64,000 bases of DNA from Calonectria ilicicola. Taxonomy: Eukaryota > Ascomycota > Sordariomycetes > Hypocreales > Nectriaceae. Of the stretch, positions 32,512 through 43,323 are shown in pieces; the first letter of the stretch is position 1, and each line of letters begins with the position of its first letter. The notes under the pieces were generated by a model that ran no database searches, had not been told where the DNA came from, and saw only the letters and a program-made list of their open reading frames with translations. The stretch spans positions 2,542,001 through 2,606,000 of the forward strand of contig CP085830.1 in NCBI GenBank assembly GCA_020809705.1, read 5' to 3'. The position numbers were made by a program, and so were the translations under genes.

Positions 32512-34859
32512 CGTTTTAACCGCTTTTTGTTGGGGGCTGAGCTAGGGATAAGCCTCGGTTGTTGAATGTCTCAAAAGTCGAAGAGCTGAGGAATGTTTAT
32601 ATCAAAAATAAGAAGTCAAGTCAAGTAAGTAAGTAAATAAACCAAACACGGTTGATACTGCTTCTCTCCTTCTTTTTGGAAGAGAGAAAAGAAGATATCA
32701 AAACTTGCTCGAGAGACTGCCTTGTGATTGATGTGTGCATCCAAAACTCCAACGTCGTTCCCACGACGTCTTTATATAACCGTCCGTTCAGAACGGCTCG
32801 AGAGCCTAGCCACGACCCCCTAACCTGCCAAGCCAACACCGACTCCATCGAGTCCCTTTCAAAAATAAACGCTCAATGCCATCTTGGGCCCCCATCCCGA
32901 CCTCGCTCTCACCCCCCCTCCAGGGTCAAGGGGCCCGAACTATTAGCCCACCCCTGGTTGCGGGACAGCCCATAGTGAGTGAGGACGGCATCTGGGTTCA
33001 GGCACGAGCGCAGGCACGGAGACTGGAGACCGCAGACGCACAGGCTCGGGAACGGGGCAGCTGGGAGTCCCCACGGCACGGGGATGAAAAGAAGAAGCAC
33101 CGAAGCGGCAGAAGAAAACCATGTGGCCCTGGAGCGGCTGTGCCATGCAACATGCTTGTTGGCAAGACGAACAATGAGAGAAGAAGGAACGAAAAGCTGA
33201 GCCCATGGGGCGGCTCCAGTCACAGCTGTCCAAGTCACCACCACGAACCAGGATGCAACCTCTTAATTTTATGCGGTGAAAGGGCGTGGGTATGGTTGGC
33301 TTGTACAAGGAGGATGAGCGGACGAGATTTTCCCTCTCTGCCCCTCCCGCCCGCCGCCCCCGCCGTCGTCGGGAGCTGCAAGTCGCAGACAGCAAAAATG
33401 AAGACTCGATGGCTTAGCCTCGCTAGGCTGAGGCGGCAGGCTTGGTAGGATTTAGATCTACAGAACATCATGGGGCCAGGAATAGCAAAATGTCGTCACA
33501 ATTGCGACGCAACATGCACCAAGTGAGGAATCGGCCGAGACGGACGGAGAGGTTAATAAAATGAACCGAGAGCGCAGTAGCGAGAGTACAGGACAGGAAA
33601 GGTGTCAAGGTAAGACACACTGTGTGCAGCAAGTGCCAGATGAGCTGCTGGGCGCCAGGGCCAAAAGATGGCGGTCTCAGGCCAAAACGTCCTAGGGCCC
33701 GATTTGTGCTCCCATCAGGAACAAGGCACAGCCGTTGTGCGCTGTCTTAGAATATGCAAGTCAAGCCGTTTGGGTGTTTGGCCTCTCCAGCTGGTTGGAC
33801 AGTCCCAAGGCGCCGGATCCCTGTCGGATGCAGCGTGTGCTCAACTACGACTAAGCCTTGCAGCCCTGTTGGTTGTGTAGCAGCAGCAGCAATCCTTTCC
33901 CCCATCATCATCATCATCCACCATCCATCCGCTGTCATGGTCACGGCGCAGCGCAGCTCGGCAACAGCTCAACACAGAGGTGAGCAGCAATAGCGCGATG
34001 CAGTCACCGTCCCCATATCTCACGCAGTTAAGAATGACATTTTCGCCTGGTCTTGGCTTGGCCTGGCCTGCCAACGCATGCATTGTCCACATGGCGCAAC
34101 GTTTCAGGGTGATGGGGCCGCGAGAGCCTCAACCAACAGAAGACTGATGTGGCACTTGTGTGGCACTTGCTCTGAAATCTGGGCTCGGCAGTGGCTCATC
34201 CAGCAGTCCAGACTCTTCCTCTCAGCATAAGGCGGCATGAATTATCGTCCCAATGAAGGATGCTGCTAGTTACACTTGGGCCAGTCATGTCATTCATCCC
34301 TGCTTGCCCACCAATAATCCCAGACACTTATTTTTTCTAGCAATCCAAACTATGGGGTTGGTTGCGCAGAGATAATTGTATACATCCCTTCACAGCTGTC
34401 CATCCAAAGTGGAACACAGCTGAGCACGTGACTTTCAGCGCAATGCTCACAGAGTCTGTCAATCATCTCTGATTTCCTCCCGGGTACTTCCCTTTCCTCT
34501 CTCCCGCCTTGCATTGTCTACCACTTTAACATGCATCATGGATGGAGGGGGGAGGGTTGCGCTGAGCAACCACATAGCCAAAAGTTGAGCCAGGTTTAAG
34601 TCAGTTTGAGTTAGTTTTGGGTCAGTCACGTTGCCTTGCGAGGTTGCCTTGCTTTGCTTATCATACTTTTTTTTTTCGCATTGAGTACCTTCATCTACTC
34701 CTACCAGGATTTTCGAACCAAACGCCAGATGATTCCCCAGAAACTGTCAAGCGGAATAAAAACCAGAAAAGGAAAAACAACGGAGAGAGTATGGTACAGC
34801 ACGCACACCGCCCCATATCAACATTACCGACATCCATGGCATTCACGTGTCGGGGCCCC
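32512..34859. other. Gene-free interval between GH43 and CBF5
   Basis: About 2.3 kb holding the GH43 promoter on one side and the CBF5 3' flank on the other. Near 33.90 kb is a short (ATC)n run. A plus-strand frame of about 190 codons (32.88-33.45 kb) is compositionally random, overlaps long frames on the other strand and has no family resemblance, so I do not call it. Confidence 0.5.
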
Positions 34860-36543
34860 TCAATCGCTATCCTCCTCAGAGTCACCACCCTTGGCCGCCT
34901 TTTTAGCAGCCTTAGCGGCCTTCTTCTCCGCCTTTCGGCGTTTTCGCTCTGCCTTCTCCTCGGCAGTCTCACCCTCGTGCTTCTTACGCTTCTTGTCCTT
35001 GCCGTCATCAGCAGGTGCAGGCGATGAAGCATCAACCTCCATCTTGGAGTCGTCAGCAGCCTTGGCGGGGGTGGCAGGTGCCGCAGCAGCAGCAGCAGCA
35101 GTGGTGTCATTGGCACTGTAGTCTTGGTACTCGGAAGTCCACTTAGCAGGAGTAGCATCGTTGGGTCGGCCAAACTTGTCCAGCTTGCCGTCAGCCTTGA
35201 GCTTCTTCTTCTCCTGGGCAACAGGGCCAAGACCCCATCGGCGAGGGTAGAGGTCACGCTCCATGATGCAGCGCTTGACCTTGGCGACAACACCGTGGTC
35301 GCAAGTCGACATCTCAACCGTAGACATCTGGGCGATACCCAGAGCGATAGCCTCACCCTTGGTGGTCATCAAGACAACCTCCTCGTGGTGTTCAATAGCA
35401 GCCTCTGCATTCTTTCGTTAGCACCGATTCTAACCATTCTTGAAAGGATCTGAATACAACTTACCATAGCGGAGGAGACCAGGAAGCATGAGCTTAGCAC
35501 CGTAGCACACAGCGTTAACGGCACTGTCCTTGACAACAAGTCGCTTGTAGCCAGTGAGGAGAGTCTCCAGAGGGGAGATGACCCTGCGGAGGTAAGACTC
35601 GTCGCGGGTGTTGTCCATGGTCCACTGAGCGTCGAGGACATCATGAAGAGTGACAAGGCCCTTAGTCTCGTCCATGGCACCACTTCGCACACGACGAAGC
35701 TCCTGCATGTGACCACCAACACCGAGAAGGAGACCCAAGTGAACACAGAGGGTTCGGATGTAGGTACCAGCCTCGCAGCTGACCCAGAAGACACCAAGAT
35801 GGCGGTCATTGTCGAACTCGATGAGCTTGCTCTCGTAGATGGTTCGGATACGGAGCTGACGCTTGACGGCAGAGATCAGGGGAGGGCGCTGGAAAAGCGC
35901 ACCGCTGAGGGTCTCGAGGGCACGGGCGAACTGAGCCTGGCCGCCGGGCAGCTTGTCGTGAAGGCGGATGACAGCAACGTACTCCTTTCCAGCACCTTGT
36001 TGGGACTTGACAAGACGAGTGGCACGGTCAACGCAGACAATCAAGCATCCAGTGACCTTGGGGTCGAGGGTACCACTGTGACCGGTCTTCTCGCATCTGG
36101 AAGGAGAAGAAAAAAAAAAGTTAGCAAAGGCTGGCTCCTGATCGCGACGGGCGCGGTGGCAGAGGAATTGACAAACCGAAGAATGCGCTTGACCCAAGCA
36201 ACAACCTCGTGACTGGAGGGGTTGGAGGGCTTGTCCAGGTTGATAACACCAGAGCTGATGTAGGACTTGAGGTCTCGCTTCAGAGGCGAGCAGCCGTTGG
36301 GGATGGGAGTAAAGTGTCCCGTTCGCACCAGCACTGCAACCGGTCAGTTAGTCGTATGCTCTCCCATGGCCATCCGCGCCTTGAATTGGCCATCTCCAGG
36401 TGATTGCACTCACGCTTGTCGTAGTTCTTGAGGAGCAGAGGCCACGTGCTCGTGTCAATGGCAGGTGTCACGGCCTGCGGCTTGATGGTGTATTCATCCT
36501 GCTCCTCTCCCTTCTTCTTCACAATCGCGAGTTCCTTGGACAT
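34860..36543 (-). CDS. CBF5: Cbf5/dyskerin, H/ACA snoRNP pseudouridine synthase
   Basis: Four exons on the minus strand (36543-36414, 36333-36177, 36096-35465, 35404-34860) give 487 aa. The TruB-type catalytic domain contains the active-site motif [12 protein letters not shown] with Asp107, followed by SRNA-binding blocks such as [15 protein letters not shown] domain spans about residues 280-350. The C-terminal tail has an Ala run (from a CAG/CTG-type repeat) and many Lys/Glu repeats ([15 protein letters not shown]), as in yeast Cbf5. The protein converts uridine to pseudouridine in rRNA and snRNA, guided by H/ACA RNAs with Nop10, Nhp2 and Gar1, in the nucleolus. All three introns keep phase and the junction residues match the family. 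Confidence 0.96.
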
Positions 36544-37751
36544 GTTGGGCGAACTGTCGTTACAATCGAGCGCGATGAAACGACTTCTGATAATATACCG
36601 GGCCAAAGCAAAAAAGTGTGCTTCTGGCGAGGGAAGGAACGGAGGTGGTCGTGATTTCCTCGTTGTCTGCCCGGTTTGGTGGTTGAAAGCTTCCAAATTT
36701 TTTTTCGCGGTCTGTGGGGGCAATTGTAAAAAGCAGAAAGCTGCGAGGCTCTGTGGCGCTAGCAGTGTGCTAAACCTAAGGTGGAAAGGATCATCGGTTC
36801 GCCACAGTTCCCAGCCACATCTAGCCTTGTTTGGTCTGATGTGGTCAACCAATTATCATCAGTTATTGGTCAAAGTGGGGCATGGTCGAGATGATGCCAA
36901 AAAAACAATGGATACAAGGCATGAGGCAGAGAGGTATGAAAAACGAGGCACAAAGGGCCGATATATATCGTCTCACCATCCCGCAAACCCAATCAAGACG
37001 GTCCATTTAATCACTTTTTACCCTAGAAGTCTAGCTAGTCCCTTTATTACTCATGTAGCTGCCGTTCTGTTTCCTTTTTTTCTTCTCACCTCTCTAGTGA
37101 GAGATCCTGAATTTCTTTTTTCTACTTTTCCCACCTAACCGGGAAGACATTGATCAACCACTGTCACGATTAACGAATTTATTCATAGACACTATATAGT
37201 AGTATTCACTATCCGGCCAATTACGAGACGAGCCTTTCTACCCTAAGCAGCCAGTTTACAAACCTTCAGGCAGCATATTTTGTGATTTAACCTTCCGACC
37301 TACCCTATCATTGACGTATTCACTTAGCCCTGATTTAGGATAGAGTCGTGGTAGATTGTGCCATTGGCTTTACTTTCAATTCACCTCGGCTAGCTAGGTA
37401 TCCCCGGGAGATTTTGCGCACTCTGCTCCATCTAGACACGTCAAAGCAGTGGAATTATGCGTCCTCATACTTAAGCACTGACCAGCATTCCAGCTCTGTA
37501 AACATTACGGTGAGTATTTTTATCTTACTGGCAAAGATTATTTATACTCGTTCAAGCTACTATCTTTGTTGATTTTATCCTGATAAACTATATCAAAATA
37601 CTTATTTTATCTGTGATTTGTCTGAGAGGTCACCCGCCACACCCTCGTGACCTCATCCGAGATTTCGTCTCCGATAGCGTATCCCTGCCACCCCCTCTCT
37701 TTGAATCCTTCCTAGCCTTCCATAACACGTGGAACTTAGGCGGTGACAGTT
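36544..37751. other. CBF5 promoter and flank of the F-box/ankyrin gene
   Basis: About 1.2 kb between two outward-facing genes. The half near CBF5 is GC-richer, and 36.9-37.6 kb is AT-rich. No tRNA-like fold, second gene or repeat is convincing. Confidence 0.5.
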
Positions 37752-38747
37752 ATGACCGAATCAACGAAGCCGTCATTTGTACTGCTGCCAACTGAGATCA
37801 TCGTCCAGATTGTGATATCTTGCGATGTGGGCCAGGATATTGCTGCAATTGCCTTGACATGTCGTCGCTTACATCACATCGCCAACCCACTACTCTATGA
37901 ACGCCAAATCCTAGATAATGACTACCATGTCGCGTTCTGGGCGGCGAGAAGAAATCGCATCCAGACGCTGCAGCATGTTCTCCAGGCTTTCAAGCCAGAC
38001 GACCACGGCTTCAACGTCTGGGCCTATTGGAAGGGCAAGCGGCGGTACCACAGTGGGCCGATGCCGACCCAGACTCGACGACGGGTGTCATCGTACCTGA
38101 CACCGCTCCATGAAGCGGCCGAGTCGGGGGCTTTGGATGCTGTGAAATTTCTGCTAGATCATGGAGCAGACGCCAATGCGCCATCGCTTTGTTTCTCTTT
38201 AGAAGTGTACCACCCAAACGAATATGCATGGTTTCTCGACTTCAAGGATCGCGCAAACTTTGACACTCATGGCCTTGTCGAGTTCTCACCTCTTATTACG
38301 TCTATTATAAATCATCGCCCTGATGTGTCAGATTTGTTGCTCCGATCCGGTGCTTCCACTCAGATCCACCTCATCCGTAACGGTGAAGCCTGCGGAACGA
38401 CAGCACTCCACGTGGCTGCGGCGGTTGGAGCCGCTGCGATAGTGAAACAGATACTGGAGGGAGGATATTGCAAGCCTGATGAGCCTGATGGGGCCGGATA
38501 TCCGCCCTTACTTTGGGCAGCAATCAATGACCAAGGCTACCCAGCATTGCAGGCGTTGGTAGACTGTGGCGCAAACCTTGACAGCATTATACCAAGCGGC
38601 TTGGCTCCAGGCTCCCGTCACTCAATGGTTTTTACCTTGACAAAGCGGGGACACCCAAGAGCAGCAGCTAAGCTAGTTAAACTGGGGGCTTCTCCAATCG
38701 GGGATGGGCTGGCGGTTGTCGAGCTATCAAATGGGCCAGCCCTCTGA
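37752..38747 (+). CDS. F-box-like, ankyrin-repeat protein
   Basis: A single exon of 331 aa. The N-terminus has an F-box-type helix pattern (LLPTEIIVQIVISC, then AIALTCRRLHHIANPLLYE). Ankyrin repeats follow, including TPLHEAAESGALDAVKFLLDH near residue 119 and TALHVAAAVGAAAIVKQILE near 217, with one or two weaker copies. Such proteins are common, fast-evolving fungal accessory genes that may act as substrate receptors of SCF ubiquitin ligases. The partner and target are unknown. I chose the ATG at 37752, which opens the frame just before the F-box; no earlier in-frame ATG exists. No intron is needed. It is followed 410 bases downstream by another same-strand accessory gene. Confidence 0.82.
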   Translation: MTESTKPSFVLLPTEIIVQIVISCDVGQDIAAIALTCRRLHHIANPLLYERQILDNDYHVAFWAARRNRIQTLQHVLQAFKPDDHGFNVWAYWKGKRRYHSGPMPTQTRRRVSSYLTPLHEAAESGALDAVKFLLDHGADANAPSLCFSLEVYHPNEYAWFLDFKDRANFDTHGLVEFSPLITSIINHRPDVSDLLLRSGASTQIHLIRNGEACGTTALHVAAAVGAAAIVKQILEGGYCKPDEPDGAGYPPLLWAAINDQGYPALQALVDCGANLDSIIPSGLAPGSRHSMVFTLTKRGHPRAAAKLVKLGASPIGDGLAVVELSNGPAL

Positions 38748-39157
38748 TAAATACCGACTTGCCTGGTTTCTTGAATGATTCCATTGAGAACTGTGCCAAG
38801 AAAGTGGTAACCTGCGCCAGGAATGGTTGGTTGTATAAATAAAAGCCTTTTTTCAAGTTAGATCAATTAGCTTATCATGTACTTCATGTCGCCGTCACAG
38901 GCAACTTTCTCCCTCTGTTCGACAAGACACCTTCAAACAAGCCTCGCTCTATTCTTTTTGCAACCCTGACCTCGTACATATATTGTGAGCTTACTACCAA
39001 TTGAGCTTTGTGGCGCGATCAAGCCGTTCCAATGCTGTCAGCTTTGCACTATGGCGAGCCCCACTTGGGTAAGCCGGTCTGACAGGATATCCACACACTG
39101 AGTGATTGTCGAAAATCACGAGGCATCTTTCCCATCTCATATACCTAATTCCGAAGA
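38748..39157. other. Spacer between the two accessory genes at 38-40 kb
   Basis: About 410 AT-rich bases containing the 3' UTR of the ankyrin gene and the promoter of the next. No feature beyond that is supported. Confidence 0.5.
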
Positions 39158-40486
39158 ATGGCTCACCAAGCACACAATATTCCATGGAATATCTTGGCAT
39201 CGACTTTGAAGGTGAAGAGCGCCAACACCTGCCAGCATGATGCTGAGAACTTCCATGCACGAAGACTGCCAGATCGTGGGAAGAAATGGATCTACTTTGC
39301 CAACGCATTCGTCCGTAATGTGCTGGATCACGCCCGTTGTGAGCGGGAAAAGTACCCCGAAGCTATTGTTCCACCGGATGATGAAGAAGTAGTTTTGGGG
39401 GATGAAACTTGCCACAAGATTAATGCGACTGTTTGTCGATGGCGACTGGAACACAAAGACTACAACGAGTTTGGATCTGTCCGAGAGCCATCTGGGAAAG
39501 AGATCTGCCAGCATAAAGGAGAAGAGGACGAGTGCGAATGCCCTTTGCCATTCAAAGAGAGAAAAATGTCCGCCTTCTTGCGACTCTACAACCCCAACCC
39601 TTGCTACATGTTTTTCGATCTCAACAGGGAGGCATTCTTCAACCTCGAAGTTGTCAAGACGCTGCTTCTTTACGGCGAAATGGAAACAATACTCCGCATA
39701 TGTGCTCACCCAGGCGTCGACTTGAAGAATTGGTGGAACAAATCCCAGTGCAATTGCGGCAGACCGGATTTGGGATGGGATAGAATCTGCCGGCTGGCCA
39801 TGGACGCCTACATCATTCTCAACGTGATACACTGCTTCTCGGACACTTGGGACGACGAAGGTCAGCCTATTGACAAATACACATCCCTCAAGGCATACCA
39901 GTATGTTGTTCGCCGCTGCACCAAATCTGGATGGACCTCCGAGATCCCCACGTATCCCCATAGGCAATTTTTCGGCATCGAGAGAGGCCAATTTCGCACC
40001 ATGCCCCAACCTGCTGACCAGGGTTACTGGGGGTATCTTATAGAAACTCGACTTCTACGTATGGCGTACTACCCATACGGACTAATCTCCTACCAAGACT
40101 TCCTATCATTTGAAAAGCCAGCCACCTACCTACCTCATTCCACGGATGTATCACATGTCCGGTGGATTCTGTGTCAAAAGGGACTTCCTGTGGAATTGTG
40201 CAATTATATCCTGGAGAAGGCATCTTATGACCCAAAACGCCGCCTGCCAGTATCAGGACACCCATTCCATCCCGAAAACCGTGCTGACCTGAGCCAATAT
40301 CTCAAATACTGCTGGCAGCTGACCGTCAGGTGTGCGACGATGGGGCAGGCCCTGGGGATGGATATGGAATTTCTGCTGGGTGATCTGGTGAGGGAGAGCA
40401 TGGAGAGCTTGTTTGGCTGTAAATGCTTCAAATTCGCTGAATGGGTTGAGGGAGATCATGGCTGTGTCAGAGTATTTACAAAGTAA
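39158..40486 (+). CDS. Hypothetical protein, 442 aa, Cys/Trp-rich, possibly F-box-associated
   Basis: A single exon that I do not recognise. It has no signal peptide or membrane segment. It is rich in Cys, His, Trp and Tyr, with clusters such as KGEEDECECPLPFKERK and KSQCNCGRPDLGWDRIC. The C-terminal part contains LCQKGLPVELCNYILEKASY, which resembles the LPxEL...IL core of an F-box. A 'F-box-like' reading would fit the F-box/ankyrin gene just upstream, but the match is short. It looks like a fast-evolving accessory gene of filamentous fungi. Function is unknown. Confidence 0.6.
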   Translation: MAHQAHNIPWNILASTLKVKSANTCQHDAENFHARRLPDRGKKWIYFANAFVRNVLDHARCEREKYPEAIVPPDDEEVVLGDETCHKINATVCRWRLEHKDYNEFGSVREPSGKEICQHKGEEDECECPLPFKERKMSAFLRLYNPNPCYMFFDLNREAFFNLEVVKTLLLYGEMETILRICAHPGVDLKNWWNKSQCNCGRPDLGWDRICRLAMDAYIILNVIHCFSDTWDDEGQPIDKYTSLKAYQYVVRRCTKSGWTSEIPTYPHRQFFGIERGQFRTMPQPADQGYWGYLIETRLLRMAYYPYGLISYQDFLSFEKPATYLPHSTDVSHVRWILCQKGLPVELCNYILEKASYDPKRRLPVSGHPFHPENRADLSQYLKYCWQLTVRCATMGQALGMDMEFLLGDLVRESMESLFGCKCFKFAEWVEGDHGCVRVFTK

Positions 40487-41823
40487 TGGACATGCGTTTA
40501 TATTGTACAGGACGGATTGTGAGACGCGTAGTTTGGGTCTTTTTTTTTTTTTATATCAGTTGTAAATATTCCGTTAATGTTAAATATATTTGAATTGTAG
40601 CAAGTTGTCAAATAAATGAGTGTGCGAATGGATGGCTTTATTCGATGGGTTCTCTGGTATCATTGGTGACTATACATTGCCAAAACGGTGTACGAAATTG
40701 GTAATAACGGACAGGTATTTGTGCTTCGTATTTCTGAGCATAAATATACATGCCGAGAAAGGTAGAGATGTGCATGTTCAATGGAATCATTAGAGTAGAG
40801 GAGGCCACAATCGAAGTAGCGTCAAAGCTACCTCTCGCTACTAGCCTCAGAATTATCACATTACAAGCACGATCTCACGGACACCTCTAGTTAGTCATGA
40901 TGCATGTAGGACCCTCTCATTCAAGTTACGGCTGGTTATCTGGGGGGAGCTAAAAGGCCCACTCATGCAATAAGTGCCGATTACAGCTTTAGCAGAATTG
41001 CGTTACCCATACTTCATTTCTGGGAAAATGAATTCGCCAAGACAGCTCCTCAATTGGCCTCAATTTTGGGAACTTGGATAAATGCCAATCTACGAATCTG
41101 AGTGGACGAGGAATTGGTCATTAGCGAGCGAACTTGCCGGGCCGGCTACTTAGTGAAACTAGTTCTTGGCTGTGGTGGTCTAGACCATCGGCAACCAAAA
41201 GGTGGCAACGTAGTTAACCATGGGAGGCAGCCGAGCATAGCCACCCCTGATTTCAGCTGATGTTCCAGATACATGTTGACTTTAAACATCTCATTCGTTG
41301 AGCTATATAGGCTACCGAGACTTAACACCCCGCAGATTTTTAATGACGCCAAGAGCGCCTCATTATGTTAACATCCCGGATCCACCTTCTTGATAGTCAA
41401 TGGCAAGCGCCTGCATGCTTCCATCTACCAAAAATGCTGTCATTGTATGGTAATAAAATTGCTCATTAAGAAGGTATGGGGAGGGATCATGAGTCAGTTT
41501 AAGTTATCCAAGTTGGCATTTACCATTCACTCTTGATTTCACCACAGAAACTGGGAACCATACGCTTTTGAGTGTTTAACAAAGACATAAAATGTCTTTT
41601 AGACGTAAATATCATTGAAATTATATCAAGTTTTGACTTCGTACTCCACAAAGTAGCCGTAGGCCACAGGACTCCAAACTCCATGCTCATCAAGGCCACA
41701 ATATCTTCATGTGGACATTGGGTAGTACATAAAACCCTCGAAAAAAAAAAACGTAAAAAGTAAATATAGAACAAGAAATAAACATGAAATAGTGGTAATA
41801 AACTCATAATAGATTTAGGAAAA
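40487..41823. other. Gene-free AT-rich interval upstream of membrane family member B (3' side)
   Basis: About 1.3 kb with 3' flanks of two convergent genes. AT-rich tracts and short frames occur on both strands. Nothing is supported as a gene, RNA or mobile element. Confidence 0.5.
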
Positions 41824-43323
41824 TTAGAAGGGCCGTCCGGATTTCGAATCGGGGTCGGCCAAGTTGTACATTCTCGGAGGGCTGTTGTCGCCCCTCCCAA
41901 ACCCTGGATGCCCTAAAACTGGGGCCGGGTTGTAGTCCATGGCCTGCTGAGCTTCCATCCTCTGCTTGAAGCTGCCACCGGCGCTCTCGACTTCGCGCAG
42001 TTCGTATGCTTCGGTGCTTTCGTGTCGCATGTGCTGTTCCTGTGGGCTTGGGACCCATCGGTCACCGAAATCGGCCGTGATGGCAAAGCCAACCGGCGGT
42101 GTAGGGGTCGCGTGGGCAGCGTCGGGCCATTGCATGCTGGGTCCTTCCTGGGCGCTGACGGGGCTGTTGTATTGAGAGGAATATGGCGAAAAGTACTTGG
42201 GGAAATACTTTTCGGTGCTGGCGCTCATGGGCGAATCGTCCCAGCCGCGTAGTGGCCGCTGGCTGAGCGGGGTGTCGCGCACTTCCCCTCCTCCCTGTAT
42301 TTGCACTGTCGGCCAGGCATTCTGACCGTGCTGCTGCGTTTGCTGCGTCTCCAGCTTGCGGAGGAACGCCTTTCTGCGCCTCTTGCCGTTGCACACGACG
42401 CCGCATCCGAGGAGAATGAGAATAAAGACGATGCCTCCGACGGCAATGCCAACCTTGGCCCCCAAAGTGAGCGGACCATGCTCGAACCAATCGGGATTGA
42501 CTGAGGCTGTGGGGGTTGGAGTAGTGATGTTGACAACGTCGTTGGAGAATATGGATCCATCGATGGAAATTGTGGTACCAGTGGCAGGTTGCTGCTCACA
42601 TCCGGCTTGGAGGACAGTGAAAACTATATCTGGGGTCAGCAACCAATACTGCTTGCAGGATGACAGCAGCGGAGCGGGACGGGCGAGGGCGTACAGTTTG
42701 CCAAGTATTGCTCTCCGCCGGCTTCTAAGCACGAGGTGCAGCCCTGGAAATCGGATGTGTCATCGACTGGCCATATGCTGCAGTAATCATAGCTGTCAAT
42801 GTTGGTTGATAGGTTTTTGAACTCGACGGCGCTTTTGAAGGGGCCACAAGCTTTCCTGTGCTGATGTCAGTCGGCGAGTAACACAGAGAGAGGGTCAGCA
42901 GATTGAAGTATAACACGTACGAGGTGATGCAAGGCGTGCTGATGACGTTATCATTATCTGGAAGTCCGAACAGACAGTACGACACTGCATATCTCAGATT
43001 GTCTGGAGGAGAGGTTTGGTTAGCATTGGCGAACCCCGCCGACGTACATGGGTGAGTTGGCTAGAGAGGCACATACAGAGCATCCACTGCTGGTCAGTCT
43101 GTCCGTCATTGGAGTAGGTGCTGGTGAGTTCGCAGGACACGCATCCGTCAAAGACTTGGCCGGACCCGCTGGAATAGCCGCTCTGGGAGCATACAACGTC
43201 GCTGGCGGTGGTCTGGTCGAGGACGTTGCCACAGTCGCTGGAACAGGGCGAATTGCTGGTGACGATGATGGCGGCGGCGGGCAGGGCCAGGCCCGTGGTG
43301 ACCAGGCTGAGGGAAGGGCGCAT
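41824..43323 (-). CDS. Cysteine-rich single-pass membrane protein, family member B
   Basis: Four exons on the minus strand (43323-43077, 43002-42921, 42855-42695, 42623-41824) give 429 aa. The layout matches member A: a short signal peptide (about 1-20); an ectodomain with the same 12 cysteines (SPCSSDC, GCVSC, ACGP, GCTSC, LQAGCEQQP); an Asn/Thr stalk with VNITTP; a transmembrane helix (VGIAVGGIVFILILLGCGVV); a basic stop-transfer (KRRRKAFLRK); and a disordered cytoplasmic tail rich in Gln, Ser and Tyr (YFPKYFSPYSSQYNSP). The first and last introns fall at exactly the codons and phase used in A and C. An extra 65-base intron interrupts the codon before KACGPF, which A and C lack. The function is unknown; receptor-like topology is clear. 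Confidence 0.85.

Noticed and set aside
25176..32558. CCTCGG motifs (CTF1/FarA-type sites) upstream of member A (25176-25181) and of the GH43 gene (32553-32558).
   Set aside because: A six-base motif should occur about 30 times by chance over both strands of this window, and I saw many others in unrelated positions. Proximity to two start codons is not evidence of regulation.
32876..33448. A 190-codon plus-strand frame between GH43 and CBF5.
   Set aside because: The composition is random, long frames overlap it on the opposite strand, and it has no motif or splice structure.
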